A program made the translations under genes and the position numbers. Below the pieces are notes generated by a model. That model was not told where the DNA came from and ran no database searches. It worked only from the letters and a program-made list of their open reading frames with translations. DNA of 64,000 nt, taken from assembly GCF_026626665.1 (NCBI RefSeq), contig NZ_JAPNKE010000002.1, positions 1,613,204-1,677,203 of the forward strand. Direction: 5' to 3'. This stretch comes from Nannocystis pusilla (GTDB lineage Bacteria > Myxococcota_A > Polyangia > Nannocystales > Nannocystaceae). Shown one piece after another: positions 9,955-18,725 of this stretch (the stretch's first letter is position 1; each line of letters opens with the position of its first letter).

Positions 9955-10295
9955 CTCCGCCGACGAGGCGCGTGGAAGAAGAGGTCCCGTGCGACGGTGA
10001 ACGCGGGCGCGGCTACGACCGCGTCGAGCTGGGCCACGACGCGACGCTGAGCGCGCTGCGAGAGGTGCGGGACCTCGCGGGCTCGGCGTGCGGCGCGGCG
10101 CGCTTGTACGGGGCGAGCTCCGATGCCGCGTGGCGGGCCTTCACTTCGACGCGCACGTCGCTGTCCCGCGTGCGGAAGTGAAGTCGGTCCTGACGGCGTC
10201 GTGGCAGGCGCTGCTCGTGGGCCGCTGAGGCCGCGAGGCGATCGGGTCGCGTCGGCCGCAGCGATGACGGTAGCGACGGCCTCGGGGTACGTCGC
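9955..10295. other. Gene-free gap between convergent genes
   Basis: About 340 bases with no frame that looks coding. The one clear structure is the hairpin at 10139-10183. Confidence 0.5.
10139..10183. terminator. Hairpin between convergent genes
   Basis: CTTCACTTC (10139-10147) pairs with GAAGTGAAG (10175-10183), and the interior adds a CGCACG/CGTGCG stem. The symmetrical structure could end transcription from either side. Confidence 0.55.
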
Positions 10296-12236
10296 TCAGG
10301 CGCAGGTGCCCTTGGGCGTGCCGCACTCGCCGGCGTCGGCGCAGGTGCCGCTGACGCACTCGCCGTCGAAGCGGCACGGCTCGCCGGTCTGCAGCGAGGC
10401 CTCGCAGTAGGAGTCGCCGCATTCGGCGGGGAACTCGGCCTCGCGCTGGCCGTGCGGCGGCAGGACGACGACGCCACTCGCGTCGAGGTCGTCGGCCGGA
10501 TCGGCGGGGCCGCTGCGCTCGGCCTCGGCGCGCTCCCACATGCGCACGAAGGCGTCGGCCGAGTCGCGCAGCGGGGTGGTGTCGGTGCCGAGCTGGTCGA
10601 GGTCGGCGAGGAGGTCGGGCAGGAGGCCGATGTGGCCGAGGCCGGCCTCGTCGAAGCCGGTGCCGAGCGGGGCGGGGCCGCCGGCCAGCTCGTCGCGGGC
10701 CTGGCAGCGGCCCTCGGTCGGGAAGGAGGCGGAGCAGGCGTCGGGGCCGAAGCGCGGGCGGACCTGCTGGATGAAGCCGTTGAGGTCGGAGCCGAGGGCG
10801 ACGGCGACCTTGAGGCCGAGCCGGCCGAAATCATAGGACTGCGCGAACGAGCGAGAGGAGCCGTGGCAGGTGTTGGCGACCTCGGACGGCTCGTAGGTGT
10901 TGACCTCCTCGTGGCCGGTGCGGATCCCGAAGACCCCGCCGACCTGGCGCAGCTGCTCGACGATCCACGCGGGCGTGGTCTTCTCCTCGCGCGCCTTCTC
11001 GGCGGGCAACATCTCGCGGAAGTGGCCGTGCGAGATGTAATAGGGGTAGTAGTCGCGGGCGACGGAGAGCTCGTGGAGGTCGCGGACGCCGGCCTCCGAG
11101 AGGTGGGCGGCGTCGACGAGCATGCCGCGGTCCATCATCGCCTGGGCGAGCTCCTTGCCCTCGGCGGTGAGGCCGAGGGTGTTGCGGCAATCGGCGTCGA
11201 CGTCGAAGCCGAGGGTGACGGCGCCCTGGGTGATGCCGCAGTCCATGTCGATGTGACAGTTCTCGGCGTACTGGGCGATGTGGAAGATGTTGTTGTGCGG
11301 GGCGGCGCCGCCGAAGCGGTTGTCGAGCTGGTGGACGGGCTGGAGGGTGCGCACGCCGAGCGCGTGGAGCTCGTCGAGCTGCGGCTTCCAGTCGCCCTGC
11401 TGCATGAGGTGCGAGGCCTCGACGCTGAGCACGAGCGCGAGCCGATCCTCGCCGACGATCCGCCGGGCGTCGGCGGCGGTCAGGGCGATCTCGGCCCAGT
11501 CGTGGGTGGCGACGAAGTCGTGGGCCAGCTCGAGCTGGATCTTCACGTCCTCCATCTCGTCGCACTGCGGACGCGCGAGGTTCTCCTCGGCGATCGCGCG
11601 GCACAGCCAGTCGTTGGAGACGGCAGAGACGACCTCGAGCCGCAAGCCGGCCATGTAGGCGGCGTGCAGGTGCTCCTCCCAGACCTGCTGGTGAGCGATG
11701 GCGTCCCAGCGCGGCCAGCCGGCGAAGCCGGGCCAGCCGTCGACGCGGGCCTTGTGCTCGCCGGTGTCGCCGGTGGAGCCGGGGATCTGGCTGACGAACT
11801 CGCTGACGACCTCGCCGCCGCCGGGCGCGGCGATGACGGAGACGAGAGAGACGAGCTTGGCGAGCTCTTCGAGGCTCATGCCCTCGCACTGGCCGAGCAG
11901 CGGGGCGAGGTCGGCCTTGAGCCGGGCATGATCGCCGGGCTCGCCGCCGTCGCAGGGAGCGAGTGCGTCCTCGCCGGGGCCGGCGTGGCTGCCGTGGAAC
12001 CAGCCGCCGCCGAAGGCCTCCTCGGCGAACATGTGAAGGTGGAGGTCGGCGACGCCGTGCAGCGGCGGGAGGTCGGGCCCGCCGGTGGTGGTCGGGGCGT
12101 CGGTGGTGGTGGGGGTGTCGGTGGCGCTCGTCGTGCCGGTGGTCGTCGAGGCGCCGTCGGTGGCGGCCGGGGTGTCGCCCTTGCAGGCGGTCAGGAGGGC
12201 GAGGCTCGTGAAGGTGAAGGCAAGACCCCGGATCAT
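10296..12236 (-). CDS. Lipoprotein with membrane-dipeptidase (M19) / amidohydrolase-like domain
   Basis: A 646-residue envelope protein. The signal peptide ends in LALLTAC (lipidated Cys about residue 18) and is followed by a Thr/Ser-rich stalk. The metallohydrolase domain starts with the metal-binding HxH of VADLHLHMF. Further candidate ligands lie in VEASHLMQQGDW, DAAHLSEAGVRDL, and YYISHGHFREM near the centre, with an Asp in VALGSDLNGF. This order is that of renal dipeptidase-like amidohydrolases, though insertions are large. The C-terminus has a Cys-rich tail with paired motifs (CRFDGECVSGTCADAGECG) common in secreted myxobacterial proteins. The substrate is unknown. Confidence 0.8.
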   Translation of the reverse strand: MIRGLAFTFTSLALLTACKGDTPAATDGASTTTGTTSATDTPTTTDAPTTTGGPDLPPLHGVADLHLHMFAEEAFGGGWFHGSHAGPGEDALAPCDGGEPGDHARLKADLAPLLGQCEGMSLEELAKLVSLVSVIAAPGGGEVVSEFVSQIPGSTGDTGEHKARVDGWPGFAGWPRWDAIAHQQVWEEHLHAAYMAGLRLEVVSAVSNDWLCRAIAEENLARPQCDEMEDVKIQLELAHDFVATHDWAEIALTAADARRIVGEDRLALVLSVEASHLMQQGDWKPQLDELHALGVRTLQPVHQLDNRFGGAAPHNNIFHIAQYAENCHIDMDCGITQGAVTLGFDVDADCRNTLGLTAEGKELAQAMMDRGMLVDAAHLSEAGVRDLHELSVARDYYPYYISHGHFREMLPAEKAREEKTTPAWIVEQLRQVGGVFGIRTGHEEVNTYEPSEVANTCHGSSRSFAQSYDFGRLGLKVAVALGSDLNGFIQQVRPRFGPDACSASFPTEGRCQARDELAGGPAPLGTGFDEAGLGHIGLLPDLLADLDQLGTDTTPLRDSADAFVRMWERAEAERSGPADPADDLDASGVVVLPPHGQREAEFPAECGDSYCEASLQTGEPCRFDGECVSGTCADAGECGTPKGTCA

Positions 12237-12488
12237 CGTTCCAGGCACGCTAGCGAGCGCGGCGGTCCGGGTCAAGGCGCGTGGAAGGGCGCGGCGAGGC
12301 GAGCGGGGCGCGATGCTCACGACGCTGCAGCGAGGCGGCGAAGACGGGAACTCGCGGGGGCTGCTCGAGGCGGCGCCGGGGCGCGCAGTCGCGGGCGGGC
12401 CGTTGCTCGCAGTCGGACGGGCATCGGGGCCGCGATCGACGGCAGGTCGCCCCCAGGCGAGCGGAGCGGGCGACGCCGGGTTCGTCGG

Positions 12489-12562
12489 GATGTCGGAGAG
12501 GACAGGCTGGCTCGGGCATGTCCTCGAGCGCATGTACGATCGGGCATGCGCTCGAGGACATG
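12489..12562. repeat. CATG-N10 array, six nodes, with an 18-bp perfect inverted repeat
   Basis: Nodes at 12489, 12503, 12517, 12531, 12545 and 12559 are each 14 bases apart. The last four are CATG. CATGTCCTCGAGCGCATG (12517-12534) is the exact complement of the block at 12545-12562, with a 10-base loop. It begins 10 bases past the stop at 12572, so it would lie in the 3' end of that transcript. Confidence 0.85.
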
Positions 12563-12571
12563 TCCAATCGT

Positions 12572-14269
12572 TCAGATGTGCGCGATGGTGACGAGGTAGC
12601 TGAAGGCGGGGCGGTTGTCGGGGAGGCCGCAGCCGAGGTCGAGGCTGACCTTGGTGTGGGGCGGGGCGCCGAGCAGCCAGCACGGGTACACCTTGGTGCC
12701 GAACGGGGAGTCGGGGACGAGGTAGCGGCGCAGCTCGTCGTAGGTGACGGGCTGGGGGTCGGTGATGCCGGCGGGGCTGCGGCTGCCGAGGGCGCAGGTG
12801 ACGGGGCCGAGGCCGCCGAGGGCCGCGAGGACCGGCTGGAGGCGCGCGAGCAGGTCGTCGAGGCTGGGGAGGCCCTTGACGTAAAGGTCGGCGCGGTTGA
12901 GGTGGCCGTTCCAGGCGGTGAAGTGGAGCTCGCCGAGCGGGCCGAGGTCGCGGACGAGGCGCTCTTCGCCGGCGTCGAAGCGCAGGTCGGGCCGCTCGCG
13001 GTGGAACTCGGCGAGGGCGGTGCGGTGGAAGCCGCGGGCCTCGGCAGCCAGCAGGCCGTCCTGCGCGGGGACGACGAGCTGCGGGCCGGTCGGGGTGAAG
13101 GCAGCAGGCCTCGGCGCGGGGGTGCCGGCGACGCGCTGGGCCTCGAGGCCGTGGAGCGCGGCGAGGTCGAAGGCAGGGGCGCCACCGGCTGCGCTCGCGG
13201 CGTTGGCGGCGGCGCCAGCGGGCGGCGGCTCGTGGTCCCAGCCCTCCTGGATGCCGTTCAGCGGGTCGAGGAACAGCGAGAGGGGCTCCTGCGGCGGGAT
13301 GTGCCGGAGGCTCGGCTGGGGATGCAGGGTGACCCGGGGGCCGGCGCCGAACATGGCCTTGAGCTTGCCGAAGAAGCCGGTCGGCGCCGGCGGGCGCGGG
13401 GCCCGGGCCGTGGGGATGCTGCCGAAGCGGCGACGCAGGAGGTCCTCGAGCTCCTCGGGGGACTTCGGCGGGGCGATGCCGAAGTCGGTGGTGACGCGGC
13501 CGTCGCCGGCGATCTTGATCTCGATCGAGGTGAGGCGGTTGCCGCTGTCGTAGCGCGAGAGCTGCTCGAGCAGGCGGCGCGTCTCGGAGGTGAGCGGCGG
13601 CAAGGTCATGGACCGCAGCTCGCCGTCGATGTCGTGCAGGACGACGCCGGCCTTGACGACCTCGCCGGGGCGCGGAAAGTGGGCGATGAAGACGATGGTG
13701 TCGATCTTGGCGCTGAGCGGGATGATGTTCAGCAGCTCGGCGGCGATCTGCTGGGTCAGCGGGAGCAGGACGGCCTCGTGCTCGCCAGGCCGGGTCCGGC
13801 CCGAACGCGAGGGCTCGGCGGGGGCAGCCGGCGGGGCGAACAGGTGCGGGTGCTGGCTCTGCAGGAGCTGCTGGAACTTGTCCGGGGAGATCCGCACGGG
13901 CGCCTCCTCGTGCTCGTGCTCGGGGCCGGCGACCGGGCCGGGGACGGTGCCCGCGAGCCAGGCGACGTGGCTGGCGACGTCGCATTCGAGCCAGGCGCAC
14001 GGCAAGGTCGGACCGTCGTAGTAGTCGACGACGGCGATGTCCTGCCAGACGCGCTGGCCGGTCGAGGTGTCGCGCAGGACGAGGCCCATGGCCTCGAGCT
14101 CGGCGGCCAGATCGCGGGCGCCCATGTCCATGAAGGCGACGGCGAGCAGGTGCTCGTCGCGCCACGAGGGCGACCAGCGGGCGGTGATGGCGGCGACTCC
14201 GTCAGGGGCGACGGCGAGGAGTCGATCGATGCGAATCAGGAGGGTGGTGAACTGGATCCGGACGGCCAT
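12572..14269 (-). CDS. Multidomain cytoplasmic protein of unknown function
   Basis: A 565-residue protein without signal peptide or membrane span. Three parts can be seen. Residues 1-105 form a compact domain starting MAVRIQFTTLLIRIDRL with a WQDIAVVDYYDGP segment. Residues about 165-270 form an alpha/beta domain (IVFIAHFPRPGEVVKAGVVLHD, later IEIKIAGDGRVTTDFG) that resembles YezG/DUF600 proteins, a family with toxin-immunity members. A Pro/Ala-rich linker leads to a third domain (about 370-565) that repeats the shape of the second, with LHFTAWNGHLNRADLYVKG. The YezG likeness is a low-confidence judgement by eye; no partner toxin is adjacent. Confidence 0.65.
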   Translation of the reverse strand: MAVRIQFTTLLIRIDRLLAVAPDGVAAITARWSPSWRDEHLLAVAFMDMGARDLAAELEAMGLVLRDTSTGQRVWQDIAVVDYYDGPTLPCAWLECDVASHVAWLAGTVPGPVAGPEHEHEEAPVRISPDKFQQLLQSQHPHLFAPPAAPAEPSRSGRTRPGEHEAVLLPLTQQIAAELLNIIPLSAKIDTIVFIAHFPRPGEVVKAGVVLHDIDGELRSMTLPPLTSETRRLLEQLSRYDSGNRLTSIEIKIAGDGRVTTDFGIAPPKSPEELEDLLRRRFGSIPTARAPRPPAPTGFFGKLKAMFGAGPRVTLHPQPSLRHIPPQEPLSLFLDPLNGIQEGWDHEPPPAGAAANAASAAGGAPAFDLAALHGLEAQRVAGTPAPRPAAFTPTGPQLVVPAQDGLLAAEARGFHRTALAEFHRERPDLRFDAGEERLVRDLGPLGELHFTAWNGHLNRADLYVKGLPSLDDLLARLQPVLAALGGLGPVTCALGSRSPAGITDPQPVTYDELRRYLVPDSPFGTKVYPCWLLGAPPHTKVSLDLGCGLPDNRPAFSYLVTIAHI

Positions 14270-14403
14270 GGCGGGGGAGGCGGAGGATATCGCCCCGGAA
14301 GGACGGTCTCCAGCGCGGTCCGCGATTGTCGAGGCCTCGGGCGGGCCCTGGAGAGGCCCGGTACGTGCTGGCCGTCGTGGTGTACGAAACCTGAGCTTCA
14401 GGA

Positions 14404-14421
14404 CATGTCCGAATCGCCATG
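14404..14421. repeat. CATG-N10-CATG repeat, two nodes
   Basis: CATG at 14404 and 14418 with N10 TCCGAATCGC. Confidence 0.6.
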
Positions 14422-14506
14422 CGGGGAGCGAGCGCGCCGGCGATGCGGCCGGAGACGGCGTTCGGCTCGAGGAACGCGAGGAGCGACGCCGCCCGGACGC
14501 GAAGAC

Positions 14507-14544
14507 GTCGGCGTCCGCGGCGGATGACCGCCGTAGACGCCGAC
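14507..14544. terminator. GC-rich hairpin 3' of sodC
   Basis: GTCGGCGTC (14507-14515) pairs with GACGCCGAC (14536-14544). Inside it GGCGG-ATGA-CCGCC forms a second stem with a tetraloop. It lies about 120 bases past the sodC stop and before the next codirectional gene. Confidence 0.6.
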
Positions 14545-14598
14545 GCGAGGGGCGATGTCGTGCGAGCGGCCGCGCTCGTGACGAGCGGGCCTTCAGGA

Positions 14599-14612
14599 CA
14601 TGTCCGAAGAGA
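14599..14612. repeat. CATG repeat, single node with N10
   Basis: CATG at 14599 is followed by TCCGAAGAGA, close to the N10 of the copy at 14404; the next node is degenerate (TAGG). Confidence 0.45.
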
Positions 14613-14666
14613 TAGGCGCGAGAGCGCGGGCCGGCGCCGGTGGTGCACCGACGGCCGCGCGCGGGC

Positions 14667-15236
14667 TCACGCGCCCGCGGGGTTCTTGATCGGCGCGGTG
14701 TCGCCGGTGGTCGACAGGATGATGCCGCAGGCCAGGCGCGCGCCGGCGTTGCCGGTCGGCTGGCCGAAGTCGTCGGGTTTCTCGTGGACGATGATCGCGC
14801 GGCCGAGGACGCTGTAGTCGCCGCCGGCGATCGAGAAGTGGGCCGGGTCCATGGTGAGCGACAGCTTGGCGGTGCCGGAGGCGTCGGCGTCGAGGTTGCC
14901 GAAGTCGCCCGGGTGGTGGGTGCCGGTCCCGGGCATGCCGTGGTCGGTCATGTCGGGGTTGAAGTGACTGCCGGCCGACTCGCCGTCAGGCGAGGTGCAG
15001 TCGCCCCACTCGTGGACGTGCATGCCGTGCTTGCCGGGCGAGAGGCCGGTGATCTCGGCCTCGACCCGGATCTTGCCCTCGGTGAGCTGGGTGAAGTTCA
15101 CGGTGCCGTTGACGCCGCTGCTCATCAGCGCGGTGAGGGTGGCCGTGGCGTCGGGCGAGGGATCTTCGTCCGGTGTGCAGCCGGGCGCCCCCAGCAAGAG
15201 CGGGAGCGCGGCGAGGGTGAGAGCGAGCCGGGTCAT
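14667..15236 (-). CDS. sodC: Cu/Zn superoxide dismutase lipoprotein
   Basis: A 189-residue periplasmic or outer-membrane enzyme that dismutates superoxide. The leader MTRLALTLAALPLLLGAPGC ends in a lipobox. The SodC fold follows with copper ligands in GMHVHEWGDC, SAGSHFNP, zinc ligands in THHPGDFGNL, and GRAIIVHEKPDDFG. The disulfide partner is in GNAGARLACGII. Length and motif order are normal for bacterial SodC. The ATG at 15236 was chosen because it directly precedes the signal peptide. It is a single-gene unit with a hairpin downstream. Confidence 0.95.
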   Translation of the reverse strand: MTRLALTLAALPLLLGAPGCTPDEDPSPDATATLTALMSSGVNGTVNFTQLTEGKIRVEAEITGLSPGKHGMHVHEWGDCTSPDGESAGSHFNPDMTDHGMPGTGTHHPGDFGNLDADASGTAKLSLTMDPAHFSIAGGDYSVLGRAIIVHEKPDDFGQPTGNAGARLACGIILSTTGDTAPIKNPAGA

Positions 15237-15337
15237 GGCGGGAGACTGATCGAGGTCGGCGCCCGGTGCAAACGCGCACGTTGCACGCCTGAGTCCGGAG
15301 GTCGCAGGCCCGGGGTGCGGGCGAACTCGGGGGCCGA

Positions 15338-15832
15338 TCAGAGCGCGCAGGCGGCGGTGCGGCGGTACTCCCAGGTCTTGCCGGTGCGCTGCGCCGGGTC
15401 GCCGTCGGGGTTCGAAATGGTGGCGGTGAGGCGATCGCCGGCGAGCCGGTAGACGATCCGGCGCGGGAAGTCGTGGGTGGGGTTCTGCCAGATCCACACG
15501 CGCTCGTCAGGCGCGGCGACGACGGCGGGATCGCGGACCTCGGTGAAGTCGGTGGGAGCCTGGCCGGAAGGCTCGGCGTGATAGCGGGTCAGGCCGCCGC
15601 GCAGCGCGGTGAGGGTCATGTCCTCGAGCTCGACGATCTTGCCGTTCGGATCGGCGAGGGCGCTGCGGCCCTGGAGACCGCCGGGCATCGGCCACCAGTG
15701 CTCGGTGACGGAGTAACCGTCGTCGTGCCGCCAGGTGCCGCACAGCGGCGCCAGCGCCTCGTCGACCGCGGTGTGACCGCAGCCGCTGCCGGCCGCGAGG
15801 ACGAGGACGAGGAGGGGCCGAGCGACGCGCAT
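15338..15832 (-). CDS. DUF6265-like lipoprotein
   Basis: A 164-residue secreted protein. The leader RPLLVLVLAAGSGC ends in a lipobox. The mature part shows LCGTWRH near the start, TEHWWPMPGGLQGRS, GGLTRYHAEPSGQ and QNPTHDFPRRIVYRL. The spacing W..........E.W......L.G and NP.HDFP.RI.Y is that of the DUF6265 family, which has a lipocalin-like fold and no established role. An ATG at 15853 gives a seven-residue longer N-terminus. Confidence 0.75.
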   Translation of the reverse strand: MRVARPLLVLVLAAGSGCGHTAVDEALAPLCGTWRHDDGYSVTEHWWPMPGGLQGRSALADPNGKIVELEDMTLTALRGGLTRYHAEPSGQAPTDFTEVRDPAVVAAPDERVWIWQNPTHDFPRRIVYRLAGDRLTATISNPDGDPAQRTGKTWEYRRTAACAL

Positions 15833-15948
15833 GGCCGGACGATAGCCGGACATGCGGCGTTCCGTCACCGGGCGCCCGCGGACCGCCCCGCGACCGCTCA
15901 CGGCGCGGCGCGGCCGGCGACGGGCCGCTCTGTGCGACCATTCGGGTC

Positions 15949-17313
15949 GTGGCGCGCGCCCTCGCTCGCATGACTCTCGGGACATGTCTCTCGGCGCTGG
16001 TCGCGTGCAACGAGTCGTCGCCGCCGGGGCACACGTTCGCGGCCGAGACGGGGGCGGACGCGACGAGCAGCAGCGGGGCCGCGCAGGACGGGCTGGTGCC
16101 GCCGTACGCCACCGAGTCGACGACCGCGGCCGCGGTGTGCGGCGACGGGGTGATCGATCCGGGCGAGGGCTGCGACGACGGCAACCTCGACGCCGAGGAC
16201 GGCTGCGACGCGAGCTGCTCGCCGATCGCGGCGGTCGACTGGACGTACACGCACAACGGCGGGGCCGGGCAGGACGACGTCGCCTGCGGGGTGGCGATCG
16301 ACGGCGAGGGCCGGGTGTTCGTGGTCGGGGCGGAGGTGGTGCAGTCGCGCGACGCGTGGATCGTGGCGCTGGCGCCCGAGGGGCACGAGCTGTGGCGCAA
16401 GACGATCGACTCGGCGGGGCTCGACGACGCGTTCGCCGATGTGACAGTGGACGCGGCAGGTCGAGTGTTCGCGGCCGGGCACGAGGAGCTGGCGCCCGGG
16501 GTGCGCTCGCCGGTGATCCGCGCGTTCACAGGCGAGGGCGCGGACCTGTGGAAGTTCAGCGAGGCGATGGCCGCCGCCGGAGCGAGCGGCATCGACGGGC
16601 TGGCGCTGGCCGACGGGGCGCTCTATTCGACGGGGTCGGAGGCGGGGGACCCGGTGCGCCTGGCGATCCGTCGCCACGATCCCGCGAGCGGCGAGACGGC
16701 GTGGAAGACGACGACCGCGGCGTCGGCGAGCCACGCGTACGCGGGCGGGATCGCGGAGTCGGGGGCGCAGATGCTCGCGGCGGGGGCGGCGGAGCTCGAC
16801 GGCGTGCTCCACCCGCTGCTGGTGCGGGTCGAGCACGACGGTTCGCTGGTGACGACGCAGATCGACGAGGCCCACGCGGGAGCGTGGTCGGACGTGACGC
16901 CGATCGGCGGCGAGGGCGAGGTGCTGGTGACGGGGCGGATCGAGCCGGTGCCGGGCGCGGGGTTCGACGTGGCGGTGCGCCGGATCTCGGGGCGCGACGA
17001 GCCGCGCTGGGCGCAGACGATCGATCACGTGGCAGGCTTCGACGCCGGTCGCGGGGTGGCGGTGGGCGCGAACGAGGCGGTGTTCGTGGCCGGAGCGGTG
17101 ACGAGCGTGAGCGGCGACCTCGAGATCTTCGGGGCGCTGCTGTCGGGCGTCGGCGAGCTGCGCTGGACGCATGTGAACGCGAACCGCGGGGTCGGCCTGG
17201 AGGACCACGGGGCGGCGGCGGCGTTCGGCCCGGGCTTCGTGGTGCTGGCGGGCGACGAGCAGGTGCCGGGCGAGGGCGCGAACGTGTGGGTGCGTCGCTT
17301 CCGCGCGGAGTGA
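15949..17313 (+). CDS. Lipoprotein with DUF4215 Cys-rich motif and a beta-propeller-like domain
   Basis: A 454-residue envelope protein. The GTG start gives MARALARMTLGTCLSALVAC, a lipoprotein signal. After a short Ser/Thr stalk comes CGDGVIDPGEGCDDGN, the DUF4215 signature common in myxobacterial surface proteins. The rest (about 85-454) is a series of blade-like repeats (for example GVAIDGEGRVFVVG, DVTVDAAGRVFAAGHE, GVAVGANEAVFVAGAV) as in SBBP/PQQ-like propellers. The segment coding the signal peptide contains a CATG-N10-CATG repeat (15969-15986), so part of the leader comes from repeat sequence. No enzymatic motif is seen. Confidence 0.8.
   Translation: MARALARMTLGTCLSALVACNESSPPGHTFAAETGADATSSSGAAQDGLVPPYATESTTAAAVCGDGVIDPGEGCDDGNLDAEDGCDASCSPIAAVDWTYTHNGGAGQDDVACGVAIDGEGRVFVVGAEVVQSRDAWIVALAPEGHELWRKTIDSAGLDDAFADVTVDAAGRVFAAGHEELAPGVRSPVIRAFTGEGADLWKFSEAMAAAGASGIDGLALADGALYSTGSEAGDPVRLAIRRHDPASGETAWKTTTAASASHAYAGGIAESGAQMLAAGAAELDGVLHPLLVRVEHDGSLVTTQIDEAHAGAWSDVTPIGGEGEVLVTGRIEPVPGAGFDVAVRRISGRDEPRWAQTIDHVAGFDAGRGVAVGANEAVFVAGAVTSVSGDLEIFGALLSGVGELRWTHVNANRGVGLEDHGAAAAFGPGFVVLAGDEQVPGEGANVWVRRFRAE
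15969..15986. repeat. CATG-N10-CATG repeat inside a signal-peptide coding segment
   Basis: CATG at 15969 and 15983 with N10 ACTCTCGGGA. The ATG of the first node is in frame with the gene starting at 15949, so the repeat encodes MTLGTC of the leader. Confidence 0.6.
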
Positions 17314-17594
17314 GGCGGGCTACGATCGAGGCGCGGTGAACGGAGTCACCGTCGCCGCGCGGGACCGATCGAGGACTGTGCATGAACCGTCACCGGCGTG
17401 GGGTCGGATGACGGGGTGACGGATCACGGAGAACCGCGCTGGTGATGCGGGGAGCCCGATGTGCGCGGCCGATTCGCTACGTGTGCGAGCGAGGGCGTGG
17501 GGTTCGTCGAGGCGCGGCGGATCACTGGAATTCGTGGGAATCGGGCGGCAATTGATCGGAAGCCGGGGGGCACTGTCCGCGAGAGAGGCTCGTC

Positions 17595-18647
17595 ATGTCG
17601 TCGTCGATCTGTTCGCCCTCGCTGCTCGCGCCCTCGCACGATCCGCTGCCCGACGCGGGCCGGATCGCCGAGACCTGCGCGATGACGGATCCGGTGCAGC
17701 GCAACCTGTGGATCACGTACGTGTATCACCGCCTCGAGGTCGCGCTGGCGAGTCGGCTCGGCGGCGAGGACGTCAGCTGGTGCGCGTACGGGACGTGGGC
17801 GTCGAAGAGCGCGGGGCGGTTCATCCGCGGCGAGATGGTGCTGGAGGCGCTGCGGCCGTGGATGGCCCGCACCGCGGCGGTCGGTCGGGTGGTGGGGCGC
17901 ATCGACGGCGAGGTGCGCGAGCGGATCGCGGGCGGCAACTTGATGGTGTTCGCCGAGCTGGCGCCGCTGTTCCGCGCGCTGGTCGATGTCCTCGAGGTGG
18001 CGCCGGCGCAGCGCGGCGCGGCGGCGGCGGCGGCGTTCGCGGGGCTCGGCGACGGGGCGACGGTGGCGGGGGGACAGGCGCTGCTGCGGCGGGCGTTCGC
18101 GGCCTACGTGACGGCCGCGGCGACGCGCGAGGCGAAGGCGCGGGCGGAGCAGATCCTGCTGGCGAACACGCTGGTCGGCTACCACGAGCAGATCCGGCTG
18201 CAGCCGACGATCGCGGCGGCGCTGTCGGCCCCGCTGGCGGTGCTGGTGGCGGCCGACGCGGCGCCGCTGCGGCGGATGCTGGGGGAGCGCCTCGGCGACG
18301 TCGCGCGCTCGCTGCTGACGCGCTGGATGATGACGATCGAGCTGCCGGAGGGGGCGCTGGCGCTGGGCCGCGACGTGCCGGCGACGCGCGACGGGCGGAT
18401 GTTCCCGGCCGCGTTGACGCAGATCGAGGACCCGGAGCTGCGCGCGGTGCTGGACGAGGTCGACCGCACGCCCGATACGACGCAGGGCAGCGCGGCGGCG
18501 GACTGGGCGGCGCTGGCGGACCGCATGAACTTCATCGTCGACCTGTTCCGCTCGCGCCAGCGCGACGCGTCGCTGCGCCGGACGCCCTTCCGCCCCGACC
18601 AGGTGGCGGCGATGCACCTGGGGCTGCGGCCGCTCGGGCCGCTGTAG
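17595..18647 (+). CDS. Conserved protein of unknown function with a TWASKSAGR motif
   Basis: A 350-residue, mostly helical soluble protein. A GAGAGG site six bases before ATG 17595 supports the start. The N-terminal third has RNLWITYVYHRLEVALAS and then WCAYGTWASKSAGRFIRGE. I recall this W(C/T).ATWAS..AG..IRGE arrangement from uncharacterised proteins of actinobacteria and myxobacteria. The C-terminal half has IELPEGALALGRDVP and DWAALADRMNFIVDLFRSRQ. No catalytic triad or cofactor motif is evident and the gene has no obvious operon partner. Confidence 0.7.
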   Translation: MSSSICSPSLLAPSHDPLPDAGRIAETCAMTDPVQRNLWITYVYHRLEVALASRLGGEDVSWCAYGTWASKSAGRFIRGEMVLEALRPWMARTAAVGRVVGRIDGEVRERIAGGNLMVFAELAPLFRALVDVLEVAPAQRGAAAAAAFAGLGDGATVAGGQALLRRAFAAYVTAAATREAKARAEQILLANTLVGYHEQIRLQPTIAAALSAPLAVLVAADAAPLRRMLGERLGDVARSLLTRWMMTIELPEGALALGRDVPATRDGRMFPAALTQIEDPELRAVLDEVDRTPDTTQGSAAADWAALADRMNFIVDLFRSRQRDASLRRTPFRPDQVAAMHLGLRPLGPL

Positions 18648-18725
18648 GTCGGGAGCGCGGCAGAAAAAGATCGTCGCGTCGCAATTGTTCCGGCGGTCGA
18701 GGTTACTTCGTCCGCGGAGGACGTG

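Larger units (their letters stand above)
14270..14666. other. Gene-free region downstream of sodC
   Basis: About 400 bases with two CATG repeat copies (14404, 14599) and a GC-rich hairpin at 14507-14544. No coding frame is supported. Confidence 0.5.

Noticed and set aside
10296..14165. Very long open frame spanning two genes on the minus strand
   Set aside because: The upstream half reads the 12572-14269 gene out of frame as Arg/Pro-rich sequence; the real lipoprotein starts at 12236 with a signal peptide.
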